Assembly: GCA_045837725.1 (NCBI GenBank) | Contig: JBEWZL010000204.1 | Coordinates: 1-64,000, forward strand | Source: Vermamoeba vermiformis | Lineage: Eukaryota; Tubulinea; Echinamoebida | Reading direction: 5' to 3' | DNA length: 64,000 nt | Shown: one piece after another, positions 38,650-50,228 of the stretch | How positions within the stretch are numbered: position 1 is the first letter of the stretch | Layout of the letters: every line of letters begins with the position of its first letter | The notes under the pieces: model-generated | What the model saw: the letters and a program-made list of their open reading frames with translations, nothing else | Told to the model about the DNA's origin: nothing | The model's database searches: none | Translations under genes and position numbers: made by a program

Positions 38650-40500
38650 TACTGCAACGCTTGCTTTTGTGCTGCTTTGATGATGCTCTTGAGTTTCTCT
38701 GCCTCCTTTTCCGAGGTTGTGCCACTAGCGATGCCAACGCTTCTTAGCTTGTTGCCTACGCGTGTTGGCCTTCAATACTCAAGTGCAAAGGCAGCACTTA
38801 GAGAATCTATGTCAGATCTGAATCAGACTCAGCCCAGACTCAGCTCGCTCGGAGTCATCAGAATCCCATCGGAATGCAAACTTGCGCATTGTTGGGACTG
38901 TTGCTGGTTGGCGTAGCTAAAGATTAGATAATGTAGTTGGCAGCGATTCTTCACAGTGTCGTCTCGTGCTTTAATAATCTTGGTGGGATTCGTTCAATGA
39001 CTTATTAGTGCCATCCAATTTGATATCAAAGCGCGCCCATTTTTGGATTGCCGATTTTACCTCTTTGCGGATAATACTCTTGCAAAGCTTTTTCTTTCTT
39101 TCCCCACTCTTCCTAGGTTCACACCTTTGCAAACAAGATCTTTGTCTATTTCAACTTCTGGATGCGAATCCAAAATTAATCTTAATCTCCGGATTATCTC
39201 CTTCCTTTGCTTGATTCGGCAAATCGTTCTTCCATTCTAGCAGCATTTTTATCTATTCGCAGCTTGACTATCTCAATCAGCTTAGAATTCTGTTTTGTTA
39301 GACGATAATATCTCTTTAATTAGCTATTCCACTTCATCCTTTTTTTCATGAACTCTTATATTTTCTGGAGTCCAATTCTTAATTCATGCAATTCGTTACT
39401 CATATGGACAGTAGACGTTTGGGGTCTCTTCCGTGATCAATCTGATGAGACACGCGCGTTGTGGTTTGTGGTTAACGTTGTAACCGACTGCCAGGTCAGT
39501 ATCCATCGTCTGAACAAAATTAAAAAAGTAGAATTAAGTAGTTAATTATTCTTAGTTTTTTTCTGGGCCATTAATTTGCAAGATTTTGTTGATTGTTCGT
39601 TGAGTTTCTCGACTTACCCTATCAATTATGTTACCAAATTATTTTCTGTTAACTTCTTGTTCTTGCGGGTTGTCTTGCCGTTTCGCGGTCTAAATCCAAA
39701 GTTTCCCTATAGCAGTGTGATACCATTGCCTCCGTGCTTGTCTGAGTGAAGTATTTCTGGAGCATCTTCTCTAGCATTATCGTACAAGATTTGCGCCCAC
39801 TGTGCGCTGTCGTCAATATTTGAGTACAAAAGTTCTTTCCTCCTCAGCTGATTTTGTTCTCATTGGAAAGCAACTTCTTGGAAAAGTGATCGATGATCCC
39901 CAATGTTTCGTGCCATCATTTTTCTTTGAAGTGTGTGTACGTAGTGTCGATGACCCATCTCTCTTCCTTCCTCTTGAAGGGAATTGTTTTTGGAGGCTTA
40001 TTGATTGGATTGTATGTTCCATTTTTACAGACTTATGTGTCGCTGCCATTCCTTGCTAATGCCGTAGTGCTCCATTGAGATCTCTAAACGTTGAATATCC
40101 CAAATGATAATTAATTCTGATGACTTCTGCTCTTCGTGCTTTTCCCGGTGCATCCTTTCTTTTCTTTCCCAAAGTATCGTTGATCGGGTGAAATCGATTC
40201 AGATCTTGTACGCCTCCCAAGAAGGAAAAATAATTTCAATTATCTTCCCTTCAGTTTTTTACATCTAATTGAAGGGTTTGTCCGTGTGGCCATTCAACAT
40301 CTCCTATAAATTATAAGAATTTAAAATTAATTATTTTGATCCGTAACTCTCCTCCTCCTTGACGCTTTGAACCATTCAAAAAACATTTGGCCTTGAACGA
40401 ATCTATTTTTTTTGGGCCATATTCTTTCCTTCAATAGAGGATGTGCCTCGTGTGGATTGGTGCCGGTCTCGTCTTGTTATTGCTGTCGTCCTCCTTTTAG
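38650..40500 (-). mobile_element. decayed integrase-bearing element (LTR-retrotransposon or Ginger-like fossil)
   Basis: The stretch between the acidic protein gene and the SUMO protease has no intact gene. Broken minus-strand similarity to an integrase can be read: a His/Cys zinc-binding-like part followed by a DDE-type catalytic core, roughly 39,700-40,320, with weaker coding-like remains on both sides. It is clearly broken, with many interruptions in all frames. I found no reverse transcriptase, capsid or terminal repeats, so the family is uncertain. The degree of decay suggests an old insertion. Confidence 0.45.
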
Positions 40501-40787
40501 CTGTTTTGTTCTTTTCCATTATTTACATCAATTTGTCGTTGCTAATCTGAAAAATTAATTAACAATTTTTTCTCCGGAGCGTCTCGACTTCCAAAAGAAA
40601 TTTCCTAATTGAATTGCATCTTATTCCAAGTATATATTGATCGGTGCCTGTTGTTCTTTTGCGATCTACAAAATTTTATTTAGATATCGATATTTGTTAC
40701 CTGTTAGTTACCATGATCTACATATAACAGCTTTCGTTGGCCGATTGATTTTGCTATTTACATATTTAAAGTACATTCGTTACAACA

Positions 40788-43034
40788 CTACTTATTTGAC
40801 TTTTTAAGCGCAGTTCGTGAACTTCGTCGGACGGGTGAAGGCGTCGCACCTAATAGCACCACCGAATCGCCTTGTGGCGATTTACTGTCTCGTACTTCCA
40901 GCATCACTGAATCTGCCTCGTTATTGTTGCGTTGTGTGAATCTGGATCGGTATCTCTTCCTCGGCGAATTTCTGCCACTTGTAGGTGCGGAAGAGCTTTC
41001 ATCCCTTCCATTATTCTTATTGTGATTATTATGATTGATGTCATTGTTGCCATTACTATCCTCTTTCTCCTGGCTTGCCTCTTCAAGTGATTTATTCAAC
41101 ATGGATCTGAGACTGATTTTGATTTCTGCTTCATCATTAGTATCAATGTCACTAATAAGACTATCATTACTATGTTGAATAGGTGACTTGACTTCATCAA
41201 CACTCCTCTCTTTTCGCTTCACTTTTGCGTGTAACCTTTGTTTGAGTAGTTGTCGAAGGCTCGTTTGCACAGTGTCCGTATCATAATCAGTTGTAGGACC
41301 ACTATGATCATCGTCATCTTCTTCGTCCTGGTCAGTGTTTTGAGTCTGTCGGGTAGGACTCTTAAAGCTCTTCTTTTCATTTGCAGATGAATCATCTTCG
41401 TTCATTTTATCGCGCCGATCATGGTCCTCACCATTGTTGTTCGCGTCATTTTTATCTTCTTCCATCTTTTCGCCGTTATGATTATGCCCACTCGCGTTGT
41501 TCTCTTCATCATCTTTATCGCCATTTTCGTTCATCGCCTCGTCGTTCGCTTCCTGGTCTTCGTCTTCACCGTCATCCCATCCTAATCTCGCTCGTTCTTC
41601 CGCAAATAATCGCTCGAGCAAATTCTTGACTTCTTGTCGCTTCATTGGAATGTCATCAGCGCCGAACCATTTGAAATACTGACAAGCACGTTAGTGTCAA
41701 GACACTGACCGTAATGGCTTAAAAGTTGGAAGTACCTGTGGTGGGTTCTCGATCAAATCATCTGGCGGCTCCGTGCAGAATTTCTCGGCATATTTTAACA
41801 CGTAGACGCCACAGTCTATATTATTGTCTTGTACCGGCACCTAACAATACGATATTAAACTTCAGTAGATCAAAACTATTGTCGCGAGTGTTGTACCTTG
41901 GGTTTAATGCCCGGAATGCTCTTCGCGGTAAATTCGAGTTTTTTCTTCCGTTTATTCTCCCATTCAAAACTCAAATAACTGATGCAGGTTAGCACGAAAT
42001 AAGTAACGTGTTATCTTTTTCTACGTACGCTCTAATAGTTTTATAAATCTTCTTGTCGACCCAACTCAGCGAATCGAATAACAGCAGCGCTGACTTGCTT
42101 TTCTCGTCCTCTCCGGGCTTAAAATTCTCGCATTCTAAAAAGGAAATTTTCCGTTAGTCTAACACCTCGGTTTATATCTTAGCTATTGGATCTGCTTCTT
42201 ACCTGCAGGATAGCACACTATTACTAGTCTCCAATGTTCCCTGAAACAAAGTGTGAGTTATTTAAGTAAAAATTGAACCGTTGCGGATCACCTACTTGTC
42301 GTGTATAGGTATCATTAAGAAGTCGTATAAAAATATATCTATATCTTTGGTCCACTTTTTAACGCGTTCTAGTCCACTCTCCTTTGCTAGTGTCGTGTAA
42401 AAATATGTATTGAAGAAATAAAATCGTTTCTGAAGTGACGAGATCAGGCCGTGGTGCTTCAAGTACCTAAAAACGATTCTATTAGCTTCAATAATATTAT
42501 TATGCTGGCACTATGAACTTACTTTAAATAAAAATCAATAATATTGTCGTTTAAATGGACGCCAGGCTCTAGTCTGTCAATGTCGCTTTGCGTAATGGTG
42601 ATCGAATCTGCAGCATTCCGAGGATAGACTAATTTGAACTCGCGCTATTTTATTTAATACATTAGTGCCTCAGTACTACTAATTACCAAGCTTGCAAATT
42701 AAAATTCAATATTGAAGATCCAATAAAATAATTTTTAATAAATCCGCTCAAAAGGTATTATTTGGGTGCATTAATATCATTAGTGTACCGGATTTAATGA
42801 CAATAATTTTAAGCTAATTGTTCGAAATAGATAATAACAATGAATTCGTTTCTCCGGCGAGAGACTCAGGCGTACCTTAGCAGGAGTAGTAATCTCGACT
42901 TCTTCATGTGGTTCGTCTTCCAAGCTAATAAAACACGGAGGTTTTGGTTGAATTACTACCTGATCGTCTCCGTACGAGTCCGAGTCGTTGTCTTTCTTTT
43001 GCTTCTTTTTCTTCGCACTAGACCGTCGTTTCAT
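40788..43034 (-). CDS. SENP/Ulp2-like SUMO protease (family C48) with acidic tail
   Basis: Eight exons sum to 1,674 nt (557 residues) in frame: 43034-42876, 42644-42523, 42466-42296, 42240-42203, 42135-42030, 41978-41897, 41840-41736, 41678-40788. The N-terminus is Lys-rich. The catalytic domain begins LNDNIIDFYLKYL and has the His in DKEHWRL, Asp in LLLFDSL, Gln in VPVQDNN and Cys in IDCGVYVL. The motif spacing fits SENP6/7 and yeast Ulp2, which trim SUMO chains. A long C-terminal tail (about 290 residues) is extremely Asp/Glu/Asn-rich with scattered basic patches, and is probably disordered and nuclear. Confidence 0.9.
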
Positions 43035-43438
43035 TCTACGTTATTGTTATTTTAGCCGCATTCTATTGTTGTGTCAGGTAGATAAAACTAAAACTGATTG
43101 ATCCCGCTGTTTTCGGTCCGTTATTTTATTCTCCAATTTTATCTCTGTGCACGACCAAAAACGCAGTCTTTTCTACATTGTAGTTGGAAGAATACTGCTA
43201 AGCACGGGCATAAACCTATTTAATTCCATCGATAAACTCGGACGTAAGTAGAACAACAGCTTTGATCGAGCTACAAACAATTTTTATAACAGTTAAATAA
43301 TACAAGACGTTGCGATACACTATAAGGATGATATTAATTACACAAATATTAAATATTATACGATTACGCTGCGTTTAATGGCTAGTCTTGCGCAAGACAA
43401 GATCAACCAAACGAACGTTTTCGATTAATGTAGAAACT
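43035..43438. other. intergenic, no gene seen
   Basis: This is 404 bp between the SUMO protease start and the Ras stop, AT-rich, with no supported ORF. It should contain the protease promoter and the Ras 3' UTR. Confidence 0.45.
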
Positions 43439-45007
43439 TTATACAACTTTGCACTTGGGCCAAGTAATCTTAAGCTTCTTGCCAGGCTTCTTCTCTTTCT
43501 TGGGCTTGCCAGGCTTATCTTCCTTATCGCCCTTGTTGCCAGATCTAGCCGAAAATTATCAGTAAACAAGTTCTCGGTAATATTAATAATGATGCGCATT
43601 TAGATATGCTTGCACGAGATAAATATGCATATATATGATAATACATACCTCCACTTGTCGACTTGACGAACGCATTCACTGAAAGCTTCGACCAGGTTGA
43701 TGCGCTCTTTGGCTGAGGCCTCAAAGAAAGGAATATTGAGACGGTTAGCCAAGGCTTGAGCTTCGTCAACAGGGACTTCTCTGTTTTGAGCCAAGTCGCA
43801 TTTGTTGCCCTACAACATTACGTAAGCGCACGTGCCAAAAAGATTTCGATAAGGGATTTGTCTTCAAAACTGGAAATTAAACACTAAAACGTGATCTTTT
43901 TGATATTTTATACGGCTTATTATTGTAGAAAGCATATTCATAATTAATTCATTATCAAGTTTGGCACTTGTGGATTTCGTCGTGTCAGGTAGAAATTGTA
44001 AACGTGTAATTACTCAAATATGATTACGAAACTTACGACTAAGACCATGGGGAAGTGTTCAACGTCCTTAGCACGCAAGATCGATTCGTGCAAAGGAAGA
44101 ACGGCCTTGAAGGATTCAGATGAGTCGATGGCGTACACGAGCAAAAAGCCTTGACCGCGCTTCAAATACTAAATATTGTAATATTAATACCATGGTCAAA
44201 TTCTATCAGCTAAAAATAATGAGTGTTGGAAAAAAAAGAACGGAGTTGCACGTGCACAAATTCCGAATCCGAACTTACTTGATCACGAATAGGCTTGTAC
44301 TCTTCTTGACCGGCCTGATATACATGACGTTAGACATATCAACGATAAGACACAATTAACGAGACAAATAGGGCGCTTTGAAATTTCCAATAGGGCTGGT
44401 TCGGATTTACCGTCTGGTAACATACCGTATCGATAATATCAAGGACAACTGCTCTGTTATCGACCTCGATTTGTTTTCTGAATGAGTTCTCGCTGGTAAA
44501 CAAATGTTTGTTAGATTTCGATAAATTAATGGGCGTCATTTCAACGGCAAGCGCTGTGTTTTGCCAATAAAAAATGATAAAATAAATAATACTTACATAG
44601 TGGGATCGTATTCATAGACGAAGTGAGACTCAGTCAATTGAATCTAAAATAAAAAAGTCAGATTTCGAGTGTCAAAAAGTCGAACATATTTATCCGTCTT
44701 TCTAATACTGTATCGTCTACTAAATTGCTGCATTAAATATTTACCGTAAGCGCGGATTTACCAACACCACCTGAATAAAAAAACCGAATCAGATGACAGT
44801 CATGAATGAAGTTGGTTAGAGAAAAGTGAAATTGGGGAGCAATATATAATAATACTGCGTTAATGATCAATAAGTAATACTCTGTCGCCATATTGACTTG
44901 TGGAGGCATAATAAAACAGAGTTCCAGCTTTAATAACGTTCGATTCGAGTCATACCTTCTCCGACAACGACAACTTTGTAAAGACCAGCTTGTTGATCGT
45001 CAGCCAT
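43439..45007 (-). CDS. Ras-family small GTPase
   Basis: Eight small exons (45007-44956, 44770-44745, 44643-44598, 44492-44426, 44314-44279, 44168-44037, 43809-43649, 43544-43439), about 208 residues. P-loop GEGGVGKSALT, switch I YDPTIE, switch II DTAGQEEY, G4 GNKCDL and G5 EASAKE. The C-terminus is strongly Lys/Pro-rich and ends in CKVV, a CaaX prenylation box with a polybasic membrane signal like K-Ras4B. Exon 2 is only 26 nt. All catalytic positions are normal, so it should act as a regulated membrane switch. It is divergent from the F-box/LRR gene at 45414. Confidence 0.95.
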
Positions 45008-45413
45008 GATTTAGTTTGTGTTATTTAGTATACAGATGTTAGTCTTGTATTGCTGAGGCGGAAACAGAACAAAAAATAGCATTAGCAAATCACCGCGCTG
45101 ACAGCTTGATGGGATGGGAGATTTCCCAAGAAACGAATATAAACGCAACGCGATTGGCCAAACTTATTCGGCCATAACAACGTGGAGCCGAAGTGACGCA
45201 AAATCATGTCATGTAAACGGTCAAGTCCGTTTGGATTTTCTTTTCATTTTATCTGATAGTCGTGGAACAACGTACCTTGCTTCACAGCGAAGGGTTTACT
45301 TGACTTCGCAGCGAACCTGTCGAAAGCCAAAGCCAACAATGAAAATGCCCGCCGAAATTGGACAACGCAATTTTTGTTTTCCCTTTCTTAAATATACTAC
45401 AATACGCTCTACA
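45008..45413. promoter_or_regulatory. divergent region between Ras and F-box/LRR genes
   Basis: A 406-bp stretch between head-to-head starts. A plus-strand frame reaches back to 45114 but has no recognisable content before the F-box start at 45414. It should carry both promoters. Confidence 0.4.
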
Positions 45414-46766
45414 ATGGAGGAACCAAATGAAATAGATTACTTTGCTGTATTGCCGTCCGAATTGTGGCTGCAGATTTTGGCTCAGTTTCCCTTGATAGAT
45501 TTGCTTAGGTAATCGGTCTGCAGACTCAAAATTATTTATTCTTTTAATTTTACACGTTATTAAATGCATTTTTGAATCATTTCATCCGTTAGTTAATTAA
45601 ATAGAAGATATTTTGTATAATAATAATAATAATAATAATTAATTAATTATATTTCCAGATTAAGCCAAGTTTCCCACCAATTAAATTACTTGGTATACCA
45701 ATGCACGGAAGTAGATTTACGATTTTCAAATGCACAACCGCCAGCCGACGTTCTGTTAGACACCCTTCGGAAATTTGATCGCATCCGTTCACTTAGATTT
45801 ACAACATGCAAGGCTAACAATGAAATGATGCGCTATATCGCCACAAGTTGTACAGCGCTTCAAGAACTTGATTTGGGCTACACGTTGGATCGATCTGTTG
45901 ATCGCAAGCGGTGGGGCGAGCACGGACTTGCTAATTTAGCCAACTTGACGTATTTATCATCGCACTCGGACGATTATGTACTTCATGTGAAAAGCTACCG
46001 TGTTTACGATATTTATGCTGCGATTTTGGTGACAACATTGCAGAAGTTGGATCTCAGTCACAGCGATTTCTTGGGCGATTATTGCCTCAGCTTATTAAGG
46101 AAACTGCCTAACTTAACGGTAGGTTCATATAATTATTCACTTTCACTACTAATCAGCGAAAGTTGGGCTGGATCAACGAAACTTACACTTAAACTGATTT
46201 TTCCTTTTTAGGACCTCAATCTGTCATTCAATGCTAGCGCGAAATGGGTTTTGCCTACGCAATACTTGACTAATCTAAGAAAGCTGAACCTGAGTAGGAC
46301 TTCAACACTCACAGCCAATCATTGGAAAGAACTGACGAATCTACGGGCACTACGCGAGCTTCATTTGAGATTTATGCCCGTAGAATACAAACAATTAGAG
46401 TCATTAGAGAAGTTGCCTCATTTGGAAGTCGTTTACTTGGGCGGCAAAGTGGCATCCGTGAAACCACGAAGGAATCAAAAACAAGTCGCGGATATCGATT
46501 ATAGCGGCTTAAAATTCAAAGTCATCATTGACGACTCAGAATATATAAAGAAGGTTCATAATCCAACGACGAGATTGCTGAAGAATTGGCGAGAAGCGAA
46601 CAACGCTAACAATGTCCCGCCAGTCCTTGAACCGCTACGCACTGACCTCGGTAGCGTTCAAAATAGAACGACGAGTTCTTTCACTTCATTCAACCGCACG
46701 CTTGTTTGGTCAGTTGTCGTGGCTGGTTTCGCGATGTTGGTGCTGTGGCTCAGAAACGTAATGTAA
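45414..46766 (+). CDS. F-box/LRR protein with C-terminal membrane anchor
   Basis: Three exons (45414-45508, 45659-46118, 46212-46766) sum to 369 residues. The F-box is FAVLPSELWLQILAQFPLID, followed by VSHQLNYLVY. Several LRRs follow (LQELDLGYTLD, LQKLDLSHSDF, LTNLRKLNLSR, LPHLEVVYLGG). The last 24 residues form a hydrophobic helix (LVWSVVVAGFAMLVLWL) with only five residues after it, a tail anchor. It would place an SCF substrate receptor on an organelle or ER membrane. Start chosen at the first Met before the F-box. Confidence 0.85.
45617..45640 (+). repeat. short (TAA)n microsatellite
   Basis: About eight TAA/ATA units in the first intron of the F-box/LRR gene, followed by ATTAATTAAT. Confidence 0.9.
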
Positions 46767-46865
46767 AAATAAACTCAACGCAAGATTTTTTGACGGACGA
46801 GGTGTTGGTGCATTAATTAGCAAAATTATAACGAAAGTGCATACGACAATTACCATATTGTTGTA

Positions 46866-48020
46866 ATGGCGCTGAAAAGATTCTTCTTTGAGAAGATCCC
46901 GCAGCTTGGAAAACGGATCACGCTTGATAGCAAAGAAATCCAGCATTTACATGCCGCAAGAGTAAAAACAGGCGATGTTATAGAATTATTTGACAAAAGT
47001 GGGGCATTCAGGAAAGGTAATGCAGAGAAAAGTGGATCAGGTCGTTGCATCTCGCTTCCAAAAATTCTTTAATTTAATTTATAACTGTTATTATATTATA
47101 AAACATATATCGACACCGATTATCATTTTTAATGAATTATTTAATAGCGAAGGTCCATTCAATTTCAAAAAAGGCAACAGAACTGGATCTCCTGCCACCC
47201 GAAGCGCAAGAAGCTTCGCATTCCAATAAATTATCAATATCCATAGCGGTTTCTATGCCCAAAGTATGTGAGCTAGCTCGATTAAAGGTAAATTCTAACA
47301 ATAATTAGGGCAATCGCAGTGACTGGCTTGTCGAGAAAGCTACAGAGCTGGGAGTCCGGTAAATGGCAATGCTAATCGATTTTATATTCGATCTTTCAAT
47401 GGGTGCTAATTAGAGCATAACAGGAATATTTTTCCGTTGACTTCGTTTCACTCTGTTTTGAAGTCATCATCGGAAGGTTCAGAGCAATCCAGGTAAGTTG
47501 AAAACATTACTAATGCATTGAGAACGCCAATCTTATGACGAGAAATTCATATTAAAGTATTACGTGATAATAATGTGATTATTTTGAGTGTAGAATTGAG
47601 CGGTGGTCACGCATCATAATTGAAGCTAGCAAACAGTCTCTCGTACCCTCGATTCCAAAACTACATAATATAACGCATTTTGACAAATTAATGAGCGACC
47701 ATATAAAAGAATACGACACAGTAAGCGTGGCCACACTGATTTCATTCGAGCCGACTAAATTTCTTTGCTAGATCTTGTGGGGTTGCATGCCAAATGATCA
47801 AATGTACAAACCAAGGCCTATTAGTAGTGTAAATAGACCTGATGCAAAGAATATTCTATTGTTGGTTGGTCCTGAAGGAGATTTTTCGAGCAACGAGAAG
47901 CAACAGCTCCAAACTGCCGGTGCCATTCCAGTAACATTATCTGATAATAGGCTACGAGTAGAAACAGCTAGTATAATATTTATCGCGAATGCGATGTTTC
48001 ATTGGAGTAAAGAAAAATAG
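46866..48020 (+). CDS. RsmE-type 16S rRNA m3U methyltransferase homologue
   Basis: Six exons (46866-47016, 47148-47263, 47309-47358, 47424-47492, 47594-47720, 47772-48020), 253 residues. It is an SPOUT-fold methyltransferase, which in bacteria methylates U1498 of 16S rRNA. N-terminal PUA-like part: MALKRFFFEKIP, then IQHLHAARVKTGD. The middle has WLVEKATELGV and RWSRIIIEASKQS. The C-terminal SPOUT knot has LLVGPEGDFSSNEK and LRVETASI. All RsmE signature blocks are present. The N-terminus is not an obvious transit peptide, although the enzyme would be expected in mitochondria. It may be recoded from an organelle-derived or bacterial gene. Confidence 0.9.
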
Positions 48021-48088
48021 TTCTTGTTGAACGATCTGATTTCATTTTCTTTTCCGAACTTGCAACGAGTACTCACTTAGCATAGCAA

Positions 48089-50104
48089 ATGCAATATAAT
48101 CCTGTTCCGTACTCTGTTGTGGCTCATTCTAATTTGCCAGTGCCTCCGCTCGAGTTTGTTGCACTTTTGGCACGCAGATTTACCAACAGGCGGAATGAAT
48201 TATTAGAACTGCGCAAAAAAATCGAAAAAAATATAGAAAAAGGTAATTCGATAGATTGATAGCCATATCAACCTCTAGAATGTCTCCAGCATTTACTATT
48301 AAAATAATATTGAAAATTGAAAACGTTTCTCAACCGTAATTTGGTATTTAACACAAATATTAGGTATTATGCCACATTTTTTGCCAGAAACTGAACATAT
48401 TCGAAGAGCGAAATGGCAGGTGCGCCAAACTTCCAAAGTAGGTGCCACATTATTCCTTCGTTTACATCTAATTGCCAATAGGACAATCCTATATTAAAAC
48501 GAACAGTCGATATTGTGTTGTGGAAAGTATTTGATCGCAAAGAGTTCAATAGAGCCTTAAATAGTACTGCCGATGGCATTCAATTTGATTTTGACGACAG
48601 GTAAGGGCACTTAAATTGTATATTGCATTGTTATTAATAGGATTTAATATAGTTATTCTCCAACGTGGAACAATAATTTAGCGGCACAATTTAACCTCGT
48701 AGATGCCTTGTTGAGATCTGCTCACGAGAAAGGCGGCAAGAAGCCTGCTATCATTGTGCGCCCCCGTTCACTGAATTTAAATGAAGATCACGTGCTTGTT
48801 GACGGTGAACCCGTTCCTGGAGCCATCTTCGATTTTGGTGTCTGGATGTACAACTACCACGAGATCAGCAACAAATACAATTTGAATGTCGATGAAGGTC
48901 CTTACTTCTATATTCCAAAACTCGAGAACCATTTGGAAGCTCGTCTATGGAACGATATGATAACCTTCACCGAGGAGTATTTCAGCATGGTGAAAGTACG
49001 TGCCTTTTTTGACGTGACCAACCAATGCTAACCATTGAAATCATAGGGATCAATCAAGACCCTCGTTCTGATTGAAAACATACTGGCTGTATTTGAAATG
49101 GACGAGATCCTGTACGAGATGCGCGATCATTGTCTAGGTTTAAACACGGGTCGTTGGGACTACGTGTTCTCGTTTATTAAGAAGTTTAGAAATAATTCTG
49201 CGTTCGTAACGCCAGAGAGGTCTCAAATAGGCATGGATCAAACATTCTTGGCCACTTGGGAACAACTGCTGATTGACACGTGTCGCAAACGAGGAGCAAT
49301 TGCAACGGGAGGAATGGCCCCACAGTTGCCACATAGCGACAGTAGTGTGATGAATGAGCTACATAAACAAGTAAGGAGCCAACGATGTTATAAGATGTAT
49401 ACTTATTGTTGCTAGGTGTTCGAAGGCAAATGTCGCGAAGCAGCTGTTGGCCTCGATGGTGCTTTAGTCGCTGATGCTGCATTCGTAGAGGACGTTCAAA
49501 AGGCATTTGCAAGCACTAAGCCGAAGAAATTTAGCTTGCCGAAGGACGAAAAAGAGCTCGAAAAGCGATTGTTAGCGGTGCCTAAAGGTACGTTCAGCTG
49601 TTAGTGCTAGCGATCTTATTCTAACTTTCGTCCTTAGGAAATGTAACCAACGTTGGTGTTGCTAAGAACGTTGAGGTGGTAGTGCACTACATCGAATCTT
49701 GGTTGCGTGGTGAAGGCGGATGTCCATTGAACGGAATTCTCGAAGATCTCGCCACCGCTGAAATTACACGAGTAAGTCCGTAAAATAATAGAAATCTTAC
49801 GATAATGCAATCTATTTGTTCTTTCGGTACTTACATTTTATAACAGGCACAACTTTGGCAGTGGATCAAGCACAAAGTAGTTACAAAAGAAGGCCAAGCG
49901 ATTACGTTTGAATTTGTTAAAGAGCAAATAGTAGCTTTAGTTGAAAAGAAGAAGGATCAATTCTCTGCAACTGAGTGGAAGACTCGAAAATTCGCGGTTG
50001 CTCAAGATCTGAGCTTAAAGCTAATGGATACAACCAAATTCTATGATTTTATGCCCTCATTGTTATATGACTCCATTGTGTCCACAAGAAGTAGCAAATT
50101 GTAA
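48089..50104 (+). CDS. malate synthase, peroxisomal (glyoxylate cycle)
   Basis: Eight exons (48089-48242, 48364-48419, 48482-48600, 48653-48995, 49047-49370, 49416-49587, 49638-49771, 49847-50104) sum to 519 residues, the usual length of the glyoxysomal (A) form. It condenses glyoxylate with acetyl-CoA to malate. Signature blocks: IIVRPRSLNLNEDHVLVDGE, VLIENILAVFEMDEILYE, LNTGRWDYVFSFIKKFR and AIATGGMAPQLP (magnesium and glyoxylate site residues Arg, Glu and Asp are in these blocks). The protein ends RSSKL, so the last three residues SKL form a type 1 peroxisome targeting signal. No isocitrate lyase gene is in the window. Confidence 0.96.
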
Positions 50105-50228
50105 AGTAAATGCCAAAGATTTTGTTTTCTCGTCCCGTTCTTTGTTGGTGATTCAGAACCACAACCACAAAGCAACGTAAATATTAATCTAAAATATCAA
50201 TACCCTGCTTAGATCAAAATATCAAGAA

